From: CAYLLT01 sp964591605
Lineage (GTDB): Bacteria > Planctomycetota > Phycisphaerae > UBA1845 > PWPN01
Direction: 5' to 3'
DNA: 8,596 nucleotides
Assembly (NCBI GenBank): GCA_964591605.1
Contig: CAZQEN010000325.1
Span: 1-8,596 of the forward strand
The notes beneath the pieces were generated by a model. It had not been told where the DNA came from. It saw only the letters and a program-made list of their open reading frames with translations, and did not search any database. Positions within the stretch are counted from its first letter, which is position 1, and the number at the start of each line of letters is the position of its first letter. Below are positions 1-6,257 of this stretch, piece after piece. The position numbers were made by a program, and so were the translations under genes.

Positions 1-1653
1 GTTGGATCCTCTCTTTACGACCACTTTCAGCCATTGGTGATTGGGGAGGGCACCCGGCTCGCCGAGGTCGGGCCACACGATCCTAATCCGATCAGTGTTT
101 GCGTCTAAAGGGCTCACGCCGATTTCCGAGGGTTCAGGCGCGGGTGTCGTCGGATCAGGATCATTGCCGACCGAAAACGTAAACATAGAGCTACTAACGG
201 TGGCGAGGGGGTCAGCACCTTCGGCGTGTGTAACGTCGATGACGATTCCGTTCAAGCCCCTGCTATAATTAATGTAATTGGAGTAGCCTGCCGCACCGGA
301 GCCGAACTGGTGGGCCGTCTTAAGAGGATCAATGGCTGTAGCATCGCTGCAATCACTGCCCACTACTGCCGCGCACTGAGCAGGTGTGCCCCCGTTGCCG
401 CTTCCATCGTAGAAAGAATTGTTGTAAAACACTTTCCGGGCGAAAATGGTCCGCGGTTCACAGGTGGTGCTCGATGGTGGGGTATCAAGGCAAATTGTGG
501 GACGCAGTATGAAATAGTTACTAACGACCAGATTCTTAATGGTGCCATAGGCTAGGATCTCCCCCGCGTTGTTTATATCCAGCGGCGTGAAAAAGGCACA
601 CTCCTTGGGAACAGGAAGTAACGTTCTCAGGTCGATGACTTCATCGTTCAGCGGTCCCGGCCAGATTACAGGAACCTGCTCTTGTGGGCCCTGATTGTAG
701 ACGTAGCCATATCCCACGATATCGCGGTTCTCGTTGAGTGCGATTGCTTCGCTATAAACACAGTCCTCAAACCACGGGAGTGGGGACCAATCAAGCGGGC
801 TGCCAACATGAGCCCTAAGTACGTTCTGTGACGGACAACCTGGCGTGCATGACACGGGTTGGCCCCCCACGATCTGGTCGAACTCATTGATCGCATTGTA
901 TCTTGTTCTCCAAGGATCAGAGGGACAACAGTCATTGACATTAACCGATGGGGGATCAGGCGGTACGTTCTCCTCGCCCGTCCAGTAGAACGCTGCCTCC
1001 TGAAATCCTCCTCCACAAGTCCCGGTGTGGACGTAGCCCACAACGTGACCCAACTCGTTCATATCTGTCACCTGACCTACCTGAAGGAACCCACCCGAGC
1101 CGTCTCCGACGGGAGCCATATAATCAAAGGTGTCACCTGATTGCCACTTAAACACATAATTGGAGTCGCATAGTTCCGTCGCCGCGTTGTGTCGAAATTT
1201 ATGACCCGTAACGGTTCCGTCGGAGTTAATGTCGCTTGGATATACCCCCCCGGGACAAGCTGGATCACGGATCTCCTCCCAGGTACCACCATCGGTGTAG
1301 CGATAATACGTCAGAGTTGTATTGTAGCCGACCATCACCAGCGTCCTGTACCCTTCGCGCGCAAATGCGCGATTATCACCCCCCTGCTGGTCGGGCGGTA
1401 GGCCTTCAACTGGTAGTAGGAAGTTTCCATCCTTCCAATAGGCTGGACAAGTACCTGAGTCTTCGCAAGGCGCAAAGCCGCAGAACTCTCCCATGTCATT
1501 CAGGCGCACGCGATTACCCTGTCCGTGACCGCTAAAGTAATCAGGAGGGTTGTGGGGAACGACGATGGCGTATCCAGACGGCGCGCCGCCGTAAAGCGGG
1601 CATGCGAGGGTCAGGAATCCCGCCCAGGTGTACGTGATGCGGGGCTTTGGCAT
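1..1653 (-). CDS. HAF-repeat extracellular-type protein with planctomycete surface module (3' end outside window)
   Basis: One frame stays open for 551 codons from an ATG at 1653 down to base 1 with no stop, so the C-terminus is missing. An AGGAG Shine-Dalgarno at 1663-1667, 9 nt upstream, supports this start; the frame is open further upstream to about 1923, but that stretch is not protein-like. At least six copies of the HAF-type pattern (I/L/M)N-x-x-G-x-(I/V)-V-G-Y are visible: LNDMGEFCGF (51-60), INSDGTVTGH (141-150), MNELGHVVGY (197-206), INEFDQIVGG (254-263), LNENRDIVGY (306-315) and INNAGEILAYG (360-370). Short W/YW strands such as AAFYWTG and VPVIWPG lie between them, as in beta-propeller-like extracellular repeats. 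From about residue 405 a second module begins (VFYNNSFYDG, then YINYSRGLNGIVIDV, then FTFSVGNDPDP and NHQWLKVVV). I recall this module from large planctomycete proteins that usually end in a dockerin or PEP-CTERM-like tail. Cysteines are fairly frequent, fitting export. The N-terminus (MPKPRITYTWAGFLTLACPL) is only a weak signal peptide, so secretion is inferred. The function is unknown. Confidence 0.85.
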   Translation of the reverse strand, partial: MPKPRITYTWAGFLTLACPLYGGAPSGYAIVVPHNPPDYFSGHGQGNRVRLNDMGEFCGFAPCEDSGTCPAYWKDGNFLLPVEGLPPDQQGGDNRAFAREGYRTLVMVGYNTTLTYYRYTDGGTWEEIRDPACPGGVYPSDINSDGTVTGHKFRHNAATELCDSNYVFKWQSGDTFDYMAPVGDGSGGFLQVGQVTDMNELGHVVGYVHTGTCGGGFQEAAFYWTGEENVPPDPPSVNVNDCCPSDPWRTRYNAINEFDQIVGGQPVSCTPGCPSQNVLRAHVGSPLDWSPLPWFEDCVYSEAIALNENRDIVGYGYVYNQGPQEQVPVIWPGPLNDEVIDLRTLLPVPKECAFFTPLDINNAGEILAYGTIKNLVVSNYFILRPTICLDTPPSSTTCEPRTIFARKVFYNNSFYDGSGNGGTPAQCAAVVGSDCSDATAIDPLKTAHQFGSGAAGYSNYINYSRGLNGIVIDVTHAEGADPLATVSSSMFTFSVGNDPDPTTPAPEPSEIGVSPLDANTDRIRIVWPDLGEPGALPNHQWLKVVVKRGSN

Positions 1654-1660
1654 GGCAGCA

Positions 1661-1670
1661 CTCTCCTTTT
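1661..1670 (-). promoter_or_regulatory. Shine-Dalgarno of the HAF-repeat gene
   Basis: Read on the minus strand this is AAAAGGAGAG, with the AGGAG core at 1663-1667 and 9 nt to the ATG at 1653. It decides the start of a gene whose frame is open for another 270 bases upstream. Confidence 0.7.
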
Positions 1671-1698
1671 GATACTGGGTCACCGCCGAAAGGCTGTT

Positions 1699-1715
1699 GT
1701 GTGAGCCACTCACAC
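1699..1715. repeat. Short perfect inverted repeat upstream of the HAF-repeat gene
   Basis: GTGTGAG (1699-1705) and CTCACAC (1709-1715) form a perfect 7-bp inverted repeat with a CCA spacer, 46-62 bases upstream of the HAF-gene ATG. It could be an operator or a 5' leader hairpin. No regulator is encoded nearby to support either role. Confidence 0.4.
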
Positions 1716-2359
1716 GAGCACAACGGGTCACTCTTAGTGCAGAAACCTGAGCCTCAGTGGCATCGAAGGCACGAGGCCGTGGTTCCAGGTGGCGAGCATG
1801 CCATGGCTCCGAAGTTAGCACTGAAGCTGTTGAGCAATAAAGAACCTCCACAAGGTATCCGTTTGATCGCACGCTAGCGATCGGACTCGACGCAGTCAAC
1901 CTGTAAGAGCCTTGCCGTGCCAACTAGCTGTCACCGGATCGTTGTCAACCGGCCAACGCCGATTCTTGGGCATTTGATGGATATGCTGTCGTGCTGTCTC
2001 TCTAAGTGTTGGCTATGTAAGGTGTTAGGGATTGAGATGCATAGGGCCGCCTGCGGCATGCGGGTGAGGTGTTTCCGTCTGGCGGGAGAAGAGAGGGCAT
2101 AGATTTCGTGCTCGCATGGGAGTTTCTAAAGGCTCAGTTGGCCGCGAGTTTAAGGAGGGATCTCAGGAGAGGATGCTCAGGAGCGCTCGCCTCTTGCTGT
2201 TCGATCCCCTCGGCGTGACAGATTGTCGTGCGGCAAAAGACGGGGACCATGGTCTTGACCGCGCTGCCAGCAACTTGGGCTCGATCACCCAATCGCATGG
2301 CAGAATCGGGAGGATACTGCATAATACACAGAGCCGCTATAGGGTGCTGTAATGAGCCT
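1716..2359. other. Non-coding stretch with no recognisable gene
   Basis: About 640 bases lie between the HAF-gene leader and the end of the peroxidase gene. The short open frames here (for example 1917-2102 and 2116-2352 on the plus strand) lack ribosome binding sites and recognisable motifs, and I do not call them. Visible structure: a perfect 6-bp inverted repeat GATCGC/GCGATC at 1865-1870 and 1877-1882, a doubled CTCAGGAG within 2163-2182, and a 10-bp palindrome GACCATGGTC near 2246-2255 just after AAAAGACGGG. Composition is more AT-rich than the DNA to the right. It may be decayed sequence; no specific parent is visible. Confidence 0.5.
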
Positions 2360-3805
2360 CTACAACCCGAGCATCTTCCCGCCGTACTCGCCGGTGAGCG
2401 TCTTGAGGAACGCCACCACCCTGGCCGTCTCGGCGTCGCTGAAGGCGCGGTAGCCCTGGTACCTGGCCATCGCCTGCACCGCTCCCTCCAGTGTGTTCTG
2501 TGAGCCATCATGGAAGTAGGGGAAGGTGAGGGCGATGTTCCGCAGCGTCGGCACCTTGAAGCTGTGCCGGTCGCGCTCGTCCCGGGTGACGCTGTAGCGG
2601 CCGTCGTCCGCGGGGGTGAGGTTGCCGCGGTCCGCAAAGTAGTCCGCCCGCCGGCCCATCCGCTCGAACGACCGTCCGCCCATGGCCGGCCCCGCGTGGC
2701 ACGTGCCGCACGCATTCGCGCGGAAGAGCTGCAGCCCCTCGATCTCCTCGCCGGTGAGCGCGTCGGCCTTGCCCAGCAGGTACTGATCGAACCGGCAGTT
2801 CGGCGTCACCAGCGTCTTCTCGAACTCCGCGATGGCGTGGGTGATGCTCTCCTTGCTGATCCCCTGCGGATAGATCGCCTTGAATTCCGCCGCCAGCGCG
2901 GCGTCGCCATTCAGTTTCTCGACCACCTGCTCGAACTTCGCGCCCATCTCCAGCGGGTTCTCGACCGGCCCGCCCGCCTGCTCCTGCAGATCCGCCGCCC
3001 GCCCGTCCCAGAACTGCTTCACGTTGAACACCGCGTTGTAGACCGTCGGTGAGTTGATCGGCCCGACCGCGCCGCCGATCCCGTCGGACGTCTTGTGCTG
3101 ATCCGTGCCGCCCTTGTCGAGGGCGTGGCACGACGCACACGAGACGGTGTTGTCGCCCGAGAGACGCACGTCGTGAAACAGCTTGTTGCCCAGGGCGACC
3201 GCTTTCGCATCGGCCGGCATGGTCGTCGGCAGCGGCCGCAGCGCGTCGGTCTGCACCGCCTCGGGCAGGTCCGGCGCCGCGTAGTGCTGCTTTCGCACGC
3301 CCCGCACCCACCGCACGATGCTGCCGCGCTCGTCCGCATCCACCCCGCGGTTCCAGTGCAGCAGCACGTACCGCGCCGGCGGCATGGTCCCGTGCTCCAG
3401 CACGTACTCGAGCTTGGCCAGGGCCACCTCGCCCACCGGCTGCCCGTCCGACGGCGCCAGGGCCGAGAACATGTCCATGTACGCCAGGCCGTCCTCGCGG
3501 TCCCGGCGCAACAGCGACGCCGCGACCGGCAGGCTCGCATACAGCGGGAGCTTGACCTCTTTCGAGTGGCAATCCAGACAATTGCCCTCCAGAACGCTGG
3601 CTGCCTGAAGATGTTCCGGACTGGCCGCGGCCAGACGCGTGAGCGGCGTTCCACTGGGGGGCGAGATGAACAGGTTCGAGATCGGCAGCAGCAGCGCCAG
3701 CACGATCAGCACGACCACCACCCCGATCACCACGCGCTTCCGCGACGACCTGGGCCTGGGAACTTCCGGGCTCGGAACCGGCACGGGATTCGTCGTCTCA
3801 CTCAT
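2360..3805 (-). CDS. Membrane-anchored tri-haem cytochrome c peroxidase (YhjA-like)
   Basis: This 481-residue protein should reduce hydrogen peroxide at the outer face of the cytoplasmic membrane, with electrons from quinol or a cytochrome. Residues 1-23 are a short basic, proline-rich cytoplasmic tail. Residues 24-47 are a single membrane segment (VVIGVVVVLIVLALLLPISN), so it is anchored rather than cleaved. An N-terminal Haem_bd-type domain holds the first haem motif CLDCH (76-80), with a likely distal Met in HGTMPP (141). The di-haem peroxidase domain follows with CASCH (223-227) and CGTCH (366-370). Family hallmarks are NSPTVYNAVFN (251-261), FWDGRAADLQEQAGGP (265-280) with Q276, and NPLEMG with E286; these two match the catalytic Gln and Glu of the Pseudomonas enzyme in 10-residue spacing. 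FPYFHDGS (428-435) and Met446 (AVQAMARYQ) fit the haem-pocket His and the axial Met. Length and layout resemble E. coli YhjA. The loop that usually carries the removable distal His reads SDGIGGAVGP and has none. The start at 3805 follows GGAGG by 7-8 nt; a longer in-frame extension to 4438 runs through repeats and is rejected. Confidence 0.93.
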   Translation of the reverse strand: MSETTNPVPVPSPEVPRPRSSRKRVVIGVVVVLIVLALLLPISNLFISPPSGTPLTRLAAASPEHLQAASVLEGNCLDCHSKEVKLPLYASLPVAASLLRRDREDGLAYMDMFSALAPSDGQPVGEVALAKLEYVLEHGTMPPARYVLLHWNRGVDADERGSIVRWVRGVRKQHYAAPDLPEAVQTDALRPLPTTMPADAKAVALGNKLFHDVRLSGDNTVSCASCHALDKGGTDQHKTSDGIGGAVGPINSPTVYNAVFNVKQFWDGRAADLQEQAGGPVENPLEMGAKFEQVVEKLNGDAALAAEFKAIYPQGISKESITHAIAEFEKTLVTPNCRFDQYLLGKADALTGEEIEGLQLFRANACGTCHAGPAMGGRSFERMGRRADYFADRGNLTPADDGRYSVTRDERDRHSFKVPTLRNIALTFPYFHDGSQNTLEGAVQAMARYQGYRAFSDAETARVVAFLKTLTGEYGGKMLGL

Positions 3806-3812
3806 GATGCAT

Positions 3813-3817
3813 CCTCC
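3813..3817 (-). promoter_or_regulatory. Shine-Dalgarno of the cytochrome c peroxidase gene
   Basis: On the minus strand the leader reads CTGGAGGATGCATC immediately before the ATG at 3805. GGAGG at about 7 nt is a standard ribosome binding site. It selects this Met over upstream in-frame codons and places the membrane anchor near the N-terminus. Confidence 0.7.
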
Positions 3818-4124
3818 AGTTGAAAGGTTTGACCATCGCGGAGCACTGCCTGCGTGCGGTCTCCGGGCGAATGTGAAGGCCTGCGCTGCCGCGCCGCCCG
3901 CTCGAAGCCGCTGACGAAGGGGGAACCCGCGCTGGTGGGCCCCCGATGCCGCGCCGTCCGCAGGACAGTGGGGAGGATGTGGTGCGGACAAGCGTTGCCC
4001 CCGGCCCGACGCACGCGCACACCACACACTCTCGCGCACGCCAGATCCCGAGGCGCCCACCATCATACCCTCAAAATCAAGCGCGTATACCCGTCTCGCC
4101 GGTTGGGGGTCCGGAGTCGGGTGC

Positions 4125-4269
4125 ATCCGAAATTCAGGGGCATGTTTCTCGGGTGGCATGGGCAGCGTACTCGCTGCCCGTGGGAGTGGGCCACAGGCAA
4201 TCCGCATCCACGATTGCGGGTGGCCGCCGCGGCGACCGCATCCCACCCGCATGCCACTGAATTCTGGAT
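4125..4269. mobile_element. Inverted-repeat element with internal hairpins (MITE-like candidate)
   Basis: The ends are imperfect inverted repeats: 4125-4144 reads ATCCGAAATTCAGGGGCATG and the reverse complement of 4250-4269 reads ATCCAGAATTCAGTGGCATG, 17 of 20 identical. Inside, GGGCAGCG (4160-4167) and CGCTGCCC (4172-4179) form an 8-bp stem around TACT, and GCGGGTGG (4216-4223) pairs with CCACCCGC (4243-4250). It has no coding capacity. The left part, GGGTGGCATGGGCAGC, also occurs in the element at 6082-6174, so this is probably one member of a dispersed family. No clear target-site duplication is seen, so mobility is an inference. Confidence 0.5.
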
Positions 4270-4309
4270 ACCCCCTCCGGAGTCTTCCGCGGCCGGAGCG
4301 CCATTTGTT

Positions 4310-4330
4310 GTGCAGGCGTCCCGCCTGCAC
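4310..4330. repeat. Perfect 9-bp hairpin repeat
   Basis: GTGCAGGCG (4310-4318), TCC, then CGCCTGCAC (4322-4330) is a perfect 9-bp inverted repeat with a 3-nt loop. I remember near-identical palindromes scattered between genes in planctomycetes and related bacteria. It is not followed by a T-run, and no gene ends beside it, so it is not called a terminator. Confidence 0.55.
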
Positions 4331-4497
4331 CTGCCGCCGGGATCCGCCCCAGACGGAGTCCGCAATGACCCCTGTCGCCGCTTCCCACGGAATGCGACAT
4401 GTGTTCCCGGCCGGAGACCCTTTCCGCGAACTCTTCACAACGACTCACTTCAAGGACCGGCAGGACCTGCCTCTGCTGGCACGAAAGCATGGCCGCA

Positions 4498-4531
4498 CCC
4501 GCTCCATAGTCCGCCCTTTGTGTGGAGCGGG
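4498..4531. repeat. 9-bp inverted repeat with a 16-nt loop
   Basis: CCCGCTCCA (4498-4506) pairs exactly with TGGAGCGGG (4523-4531). It lies in the middle of the gene-free region, and its function is unknown. Confidence 0.4.
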
Positions 4532-4604
4532 CGATGTGTTTCATTCACAAGGGGACACGCCCAGCATCCCCGCGGAGGCCGCCGGCCATGCAGATTCGAA
4601 CGCG

Positions 4605-4793
4605 TCTGACAAAACGAACCCAATTTCGCCCAACAGACCGCACAACGGACGGCAAAACCGCAACCGTGGGCCGCGAGCAAAGGTCTGACAACAAAACGAA
4701 GCCAATCGTATCTCATGGACCCATTTTCGGCCTCGAAAACGCGGTTCTCAACTCGCCCAGGCGCTGCGCCTCGGACGAAACGAACCCATTTCC
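4605..4793. repeat. Three-copy dispersed direct repeat, core AAACGAACCCA
   Basis: Three related blocks begin at 4605 (TCTGACAAAACGAACCCAAT), 4684 (TCTGACAACAAAACGAAGCC) and 4771 (TCGGACGAAACGAACCCATT). The shared core AAACGAA(C/G)CCA lies at 4612-4622, 4694-4704 and 4778-4788, giving periods of about 82 and 84 bases. The sequence between copies is not obviously repeated. I recall similar 'acgaacccaat' blocks in planctomycete intergenic DNA, where they give spurious NEPNF-like translations. A CRISPR array is excluded: the units are too degenerate and the spacers too long. Confidence 0.5.
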
Positions 4794-4862
4794 CCCTCAC
4801 ATCTCACGTCATCCCCTCAGCCCGGAGCGTTCTCCGGCAACTGCCCCTTCGGAAGAACCTGT

Positions 4863-5993
4863 TCACGCAGATGGAGGGCATTCGGGATGTGTCTGACACC
4901 ACCGGTTCAGCCGGAAGAGTGCCTGGTCCTTGCCGGCCGGGTCGATCCGGGCCCGACGCACGGCCGACTCGAGCAGGACGATGGAGCGGTCATAGGTGGC
5001 ACGGTCGACCGGGAAGGGGTGCCCGTCCTTTCCGCCGTGGGCGTAACTGAACGTGGCCGGGTCGGCGGGCGTCCACCGCCGCGTGAGGTCACTTCGGCAC
5101 GCCGGCACGCCGTAAATCAGCTCCGCCAGCAGGGCCAGACTCCGCACCGTGGCCGGCCCGACCCCCGGCACGCTGAGCAGCCGCTCGAAATCCGCCGGCT
5201 GATGCTCGTGCGTGGCCCGCAGGATCCGCCCCAGCCGGACCGGATTGATGTCCGCCGCGGTCACCGGATGATGCGCGGGCATGAACAGCGACGGCCCGCC
5301 CGACACTTCCCGCAGCACGCGCGACGGCTCAAGACGCGCCAGCTCCGCACTGCGGCAACGCGAGCCGGCCGCCTGGGCGGCGACCATGTTCAGCAGCCCG
5401 GGCCCCTCCGCCGGCGGCGAGGCCACCGCGCTGTGCGGCTCGTTGACGAAATCATCCACCGCGCTGCCCAGCCAGTGATAGCGCCGTGCGTAGCCGCTGG
5501 CCTCGTTCATGCCCTGCTGCACGACGCACCACTCGCTTAACTCCGAATAGAAGAAATGATGGGTATAAATCTGGTAACCGTCCTGCACCGCCGCGCTGTC
5601 GATCTTGGCCGACATCCGCGAGGCGTAGATCAGGCGGTCGCCCTGGAGCGAGCGGCGGTCGGCCACCGCCTCGATCTCGCGCGGGGTCTGGCGCGAGACT
5701 CCGCCCTTGCCGCCCGCGACGTGGATCCCCAGCTCGGCCCCCAGCCGGCGGTACGCCTCCTTGATCGCTCCGCACGTCACCGTGGTCAGGCCGCTCGAGT
5801 GCCAGTCGAATCCGAGCACGCAGCCCAGCGCCTGGAACCAGTACGGGTCTGAGAGCCGCGCGAGCACCTCGGCCGGACCGCGGTCGGCGACGATGAGCTG
5901 AACGATCGAGCCCGCGAGGCGATGCATCCGCTGGAAGAGGTATGCGGGGGCACGCCCCGTGTGAAGGGGGAGATACGCAGTCTGCCGTTTCAC
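4863..5993 (-). CDS. DUF763 family protein with a helix-hairpin-helix
   Basis: This 376-residue protein matches the DUF763 family along its whole length as I remember it; the family's function is not established. Signature stretches are LPLHTGRAPAYLFQRMHRLAG (8-28), LSDPYWFQALGCVLGFDWHS (47-66), VAGGKGGVSRQTPREIEA (92-109), YASRMSAKIDSAAVQDGYQI (123-142), VVQQGMN (157-163), ARRYHWL (169-175), FVNEPHSAV (182-190) and FSYAHGGKDGHPFPVDRATY (315-334). Many invariant-looking His, Asp, Gln and Arg residues suggest an enzyme. LLSVPGVGPATVRSLALLAE (272-291) is a helix-hairpin-helix of the type that contacts DNA backbone, so a nucleic-acid role is plausible but unproven. The start is GTG at 5993; no Shine-Dalgarno precedes it, and a good -10 box lies 8 nt upstream, suggesting a leaderless mRNA. 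It is transcribed divergently from nnrD; no partner gene is adjacent. Family membership is secure, function is not. Confidence 0.9.
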   Translation of the reverse strand: MKRQTAYLPLHTGRAPAYLFQRMHRLAGSIVQLIVADRGPAEVLARLSDPYWFQALGCVLGFDWHSSGLTTVTCGAIKEAYRRLGAELGIHVAGGKGGVSRQTPREIEAVADRRSLQGDRLIYASRMSAKIDSAAVQDGYQIYTHHFFYSELSEWCVVQQGMNEASGYARRYHWLGSAVDDFVNEPHSAVASPPAEGPGLLNMVAAQAAGSRCRSAELARLEPSRVLREVSGGPSLFMPAHHPVTAADINPVRLGRILRATHEHQPADFERLLSVPGVGPATVRSLALLAELIYGVPACRSDLTRRWTPADPATFSYAHGGKDGHPFPVDRATYDRSIVLLESAVRRARIDPAGKDQALFRLNRWCQTHPECPPSA

Positions 5994-6001
5994 GCCGGGC
6001 C

Positions 6002-6030
6002 ATCATAGACCCCCGAAATACCCCTGTCAC
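6002..6030 (-). promoter_or_regulatory. Candidate promoter of the DUF763 gene (leaderless)
   Basis: On the minus strand GTGACA (6030-6025, 5 of 6 to TTGACA) is followed after exactly 17 nt by TATGAT (6007-6002, 5 of 6 to TATAAT). Only 8 nt separate the -10 box from the GTG start, so transcription would begin on or next to the start codon. The -35 box lies inside one arm of the inverted repeat CCTGTCACGG/CCGTGACAGG. Confidence 0.5.
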
Positions 6031-6072
6031 GGCCCGCGCCGTGCCCTCCGGCGGGCAGGGGTCCGTGACAGG
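6023..6072. repeat. Nested inverted repeat over the DUF763 promoter
   Basis: CCTGTCACGG (6023-6032) pairs perfectly with CCGTGACAGG (6063-6072), a 10-bp inverted repeat. Inside it GCCCGC (6032-6037) pairs with GCGGGC (6051-6056). It overlaps the candidate -35 box of the DUF763 gene, so it could act as an operator or a cruciform. It may equally be an intergenic repeat unrelated to regulation. Confidence 0.45.
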
Positions 6073-6081
6073 TTGGGCGGG

Positions 6082-6174
6082 GGTGGCATGGGCAGCTTCG
6101 GCTTCGCGCAGCGAAGCCGACGCTGCCCGTGCGAGCCTCCCCACGGGTCCCGGCGCGCCGGGACCCATGCCACC
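6082..6174. mobile_element. Nested palindromic element (MITE/REP-like candidate)
   Basis: The outer ends GGTGGCATGGG (6082-6092) and CCCATGCCACC (6164-6174) are perfect 11-bp inverted repeats. Inside, GGGCAGC (6090-6096) and GCTGCCC (6122-6128) enclose TCGGCTTCGC (6098-6107), a GCA loop and GCGAAGCCGA (6111-6120), giving an 18-bp hairpin with one mismatch. A second, perfect 22-bp palindrome covers 6145-6166, with half-site GGGTCCCGGCG. It has no coding capacity. The left end is shared with the element at 4125-4269. It sits between divergent genes, upstream of both promoter candidates. Confidence 0.6.
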
Positions 6175-6228
6175 TGACGATGTTGTCGCGCACCCGGCGG
6201 GCAGCCCTCGATCCGACGGGCAGAGGTC

Positions 6229-6257
6229 TTGGGTCCAGGCCAGTGCCGACGTATCAT
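6229..6257 (+). promoter_or_regulatory. Candidate promoter of nnrD (leaderless)
   Basis: TATCAT (6252-6257, 5 of 6 to the -10 consensus) lies 8 nt before the nnrD ATG at 6266. TTGGGT (6229-6234) stands 17 nt further upstream and keeps the TTG of a -35 box. There is no Shine-Dalgarno before the ATG. The arrangement mirrors that of the divergent DUF763 gene. Confidence 0.4.

Larger units (their letters stand above)
3806..4862. other. 1.06-kb repeat-bearing intergenic region
   Basis: No gene is supported here on either strand. The frames that stay open on both strands read as Arg/Pro/His-rich, motif-free protein and cross inverted repeats, which is typical of GC-rich non-coding DNA. The region holds a 145-bp inverted-repeat element (4125-4269), a 9-bp hairpin (4310-4330), a 9-bp inverted repeat (4498-4531) and a three-copy direct repeat (4605-4793), each listed separately. 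The peroxidase promoter must lie in it, but I could not pick out convincing -35/-10 boxes. Confidence 0.6.

Noticed and set aside
1920..1948. TTGACA box on the minus strand at 1948-1943 as a promoter for the HAF gene
   Set aside because: No acceptable -10 hexamer occurs at 16-18 nt spacing (best is TAGTTG), and it is nearly 300 bases from the start codon.
2116..2352. 78-residue plus-strand open frame in the gene-free segment
   Set aside because: No Shine-Dalgarno, no domain, no clear codon bias, and it ends against the convergent peroxidase gene. Possibly decayed DNA, but not supportable as a gene.
2508..3823. Several open frames of 180-357 residues in other frames of the peroxidase gene
   Set aside because: The real frame has three haem-binding motifs and a membrane anchor; the others are low-complexity Arg/Ala/Gly shadows.
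3806..4438. In-frame N-terminal extension of the peroxidase to 692 residues
   Set aside because: The extra 211 residues are Arg/Gly/Pro-rich, cross the 4125-4269 and 4310-4330 repeats and lie upstream of a clear GGAGG plus ATG and a normal membrane anchor.
3854..4688. Overlapping long open frames on the plus strand (251 and 176 residues)
   Set aside because: Absence of stops is explained by high GC. The translations have no motifs, run through inverted repeats and direct repeats, and lack ribosome binding sites.
4605..4793. Possible CRISPR array
   Set aside because: Only three degenerate units with cores of about 11 bases and intervals over 80 bases, and no cas genes. This does not meet any CRISPR criterion.
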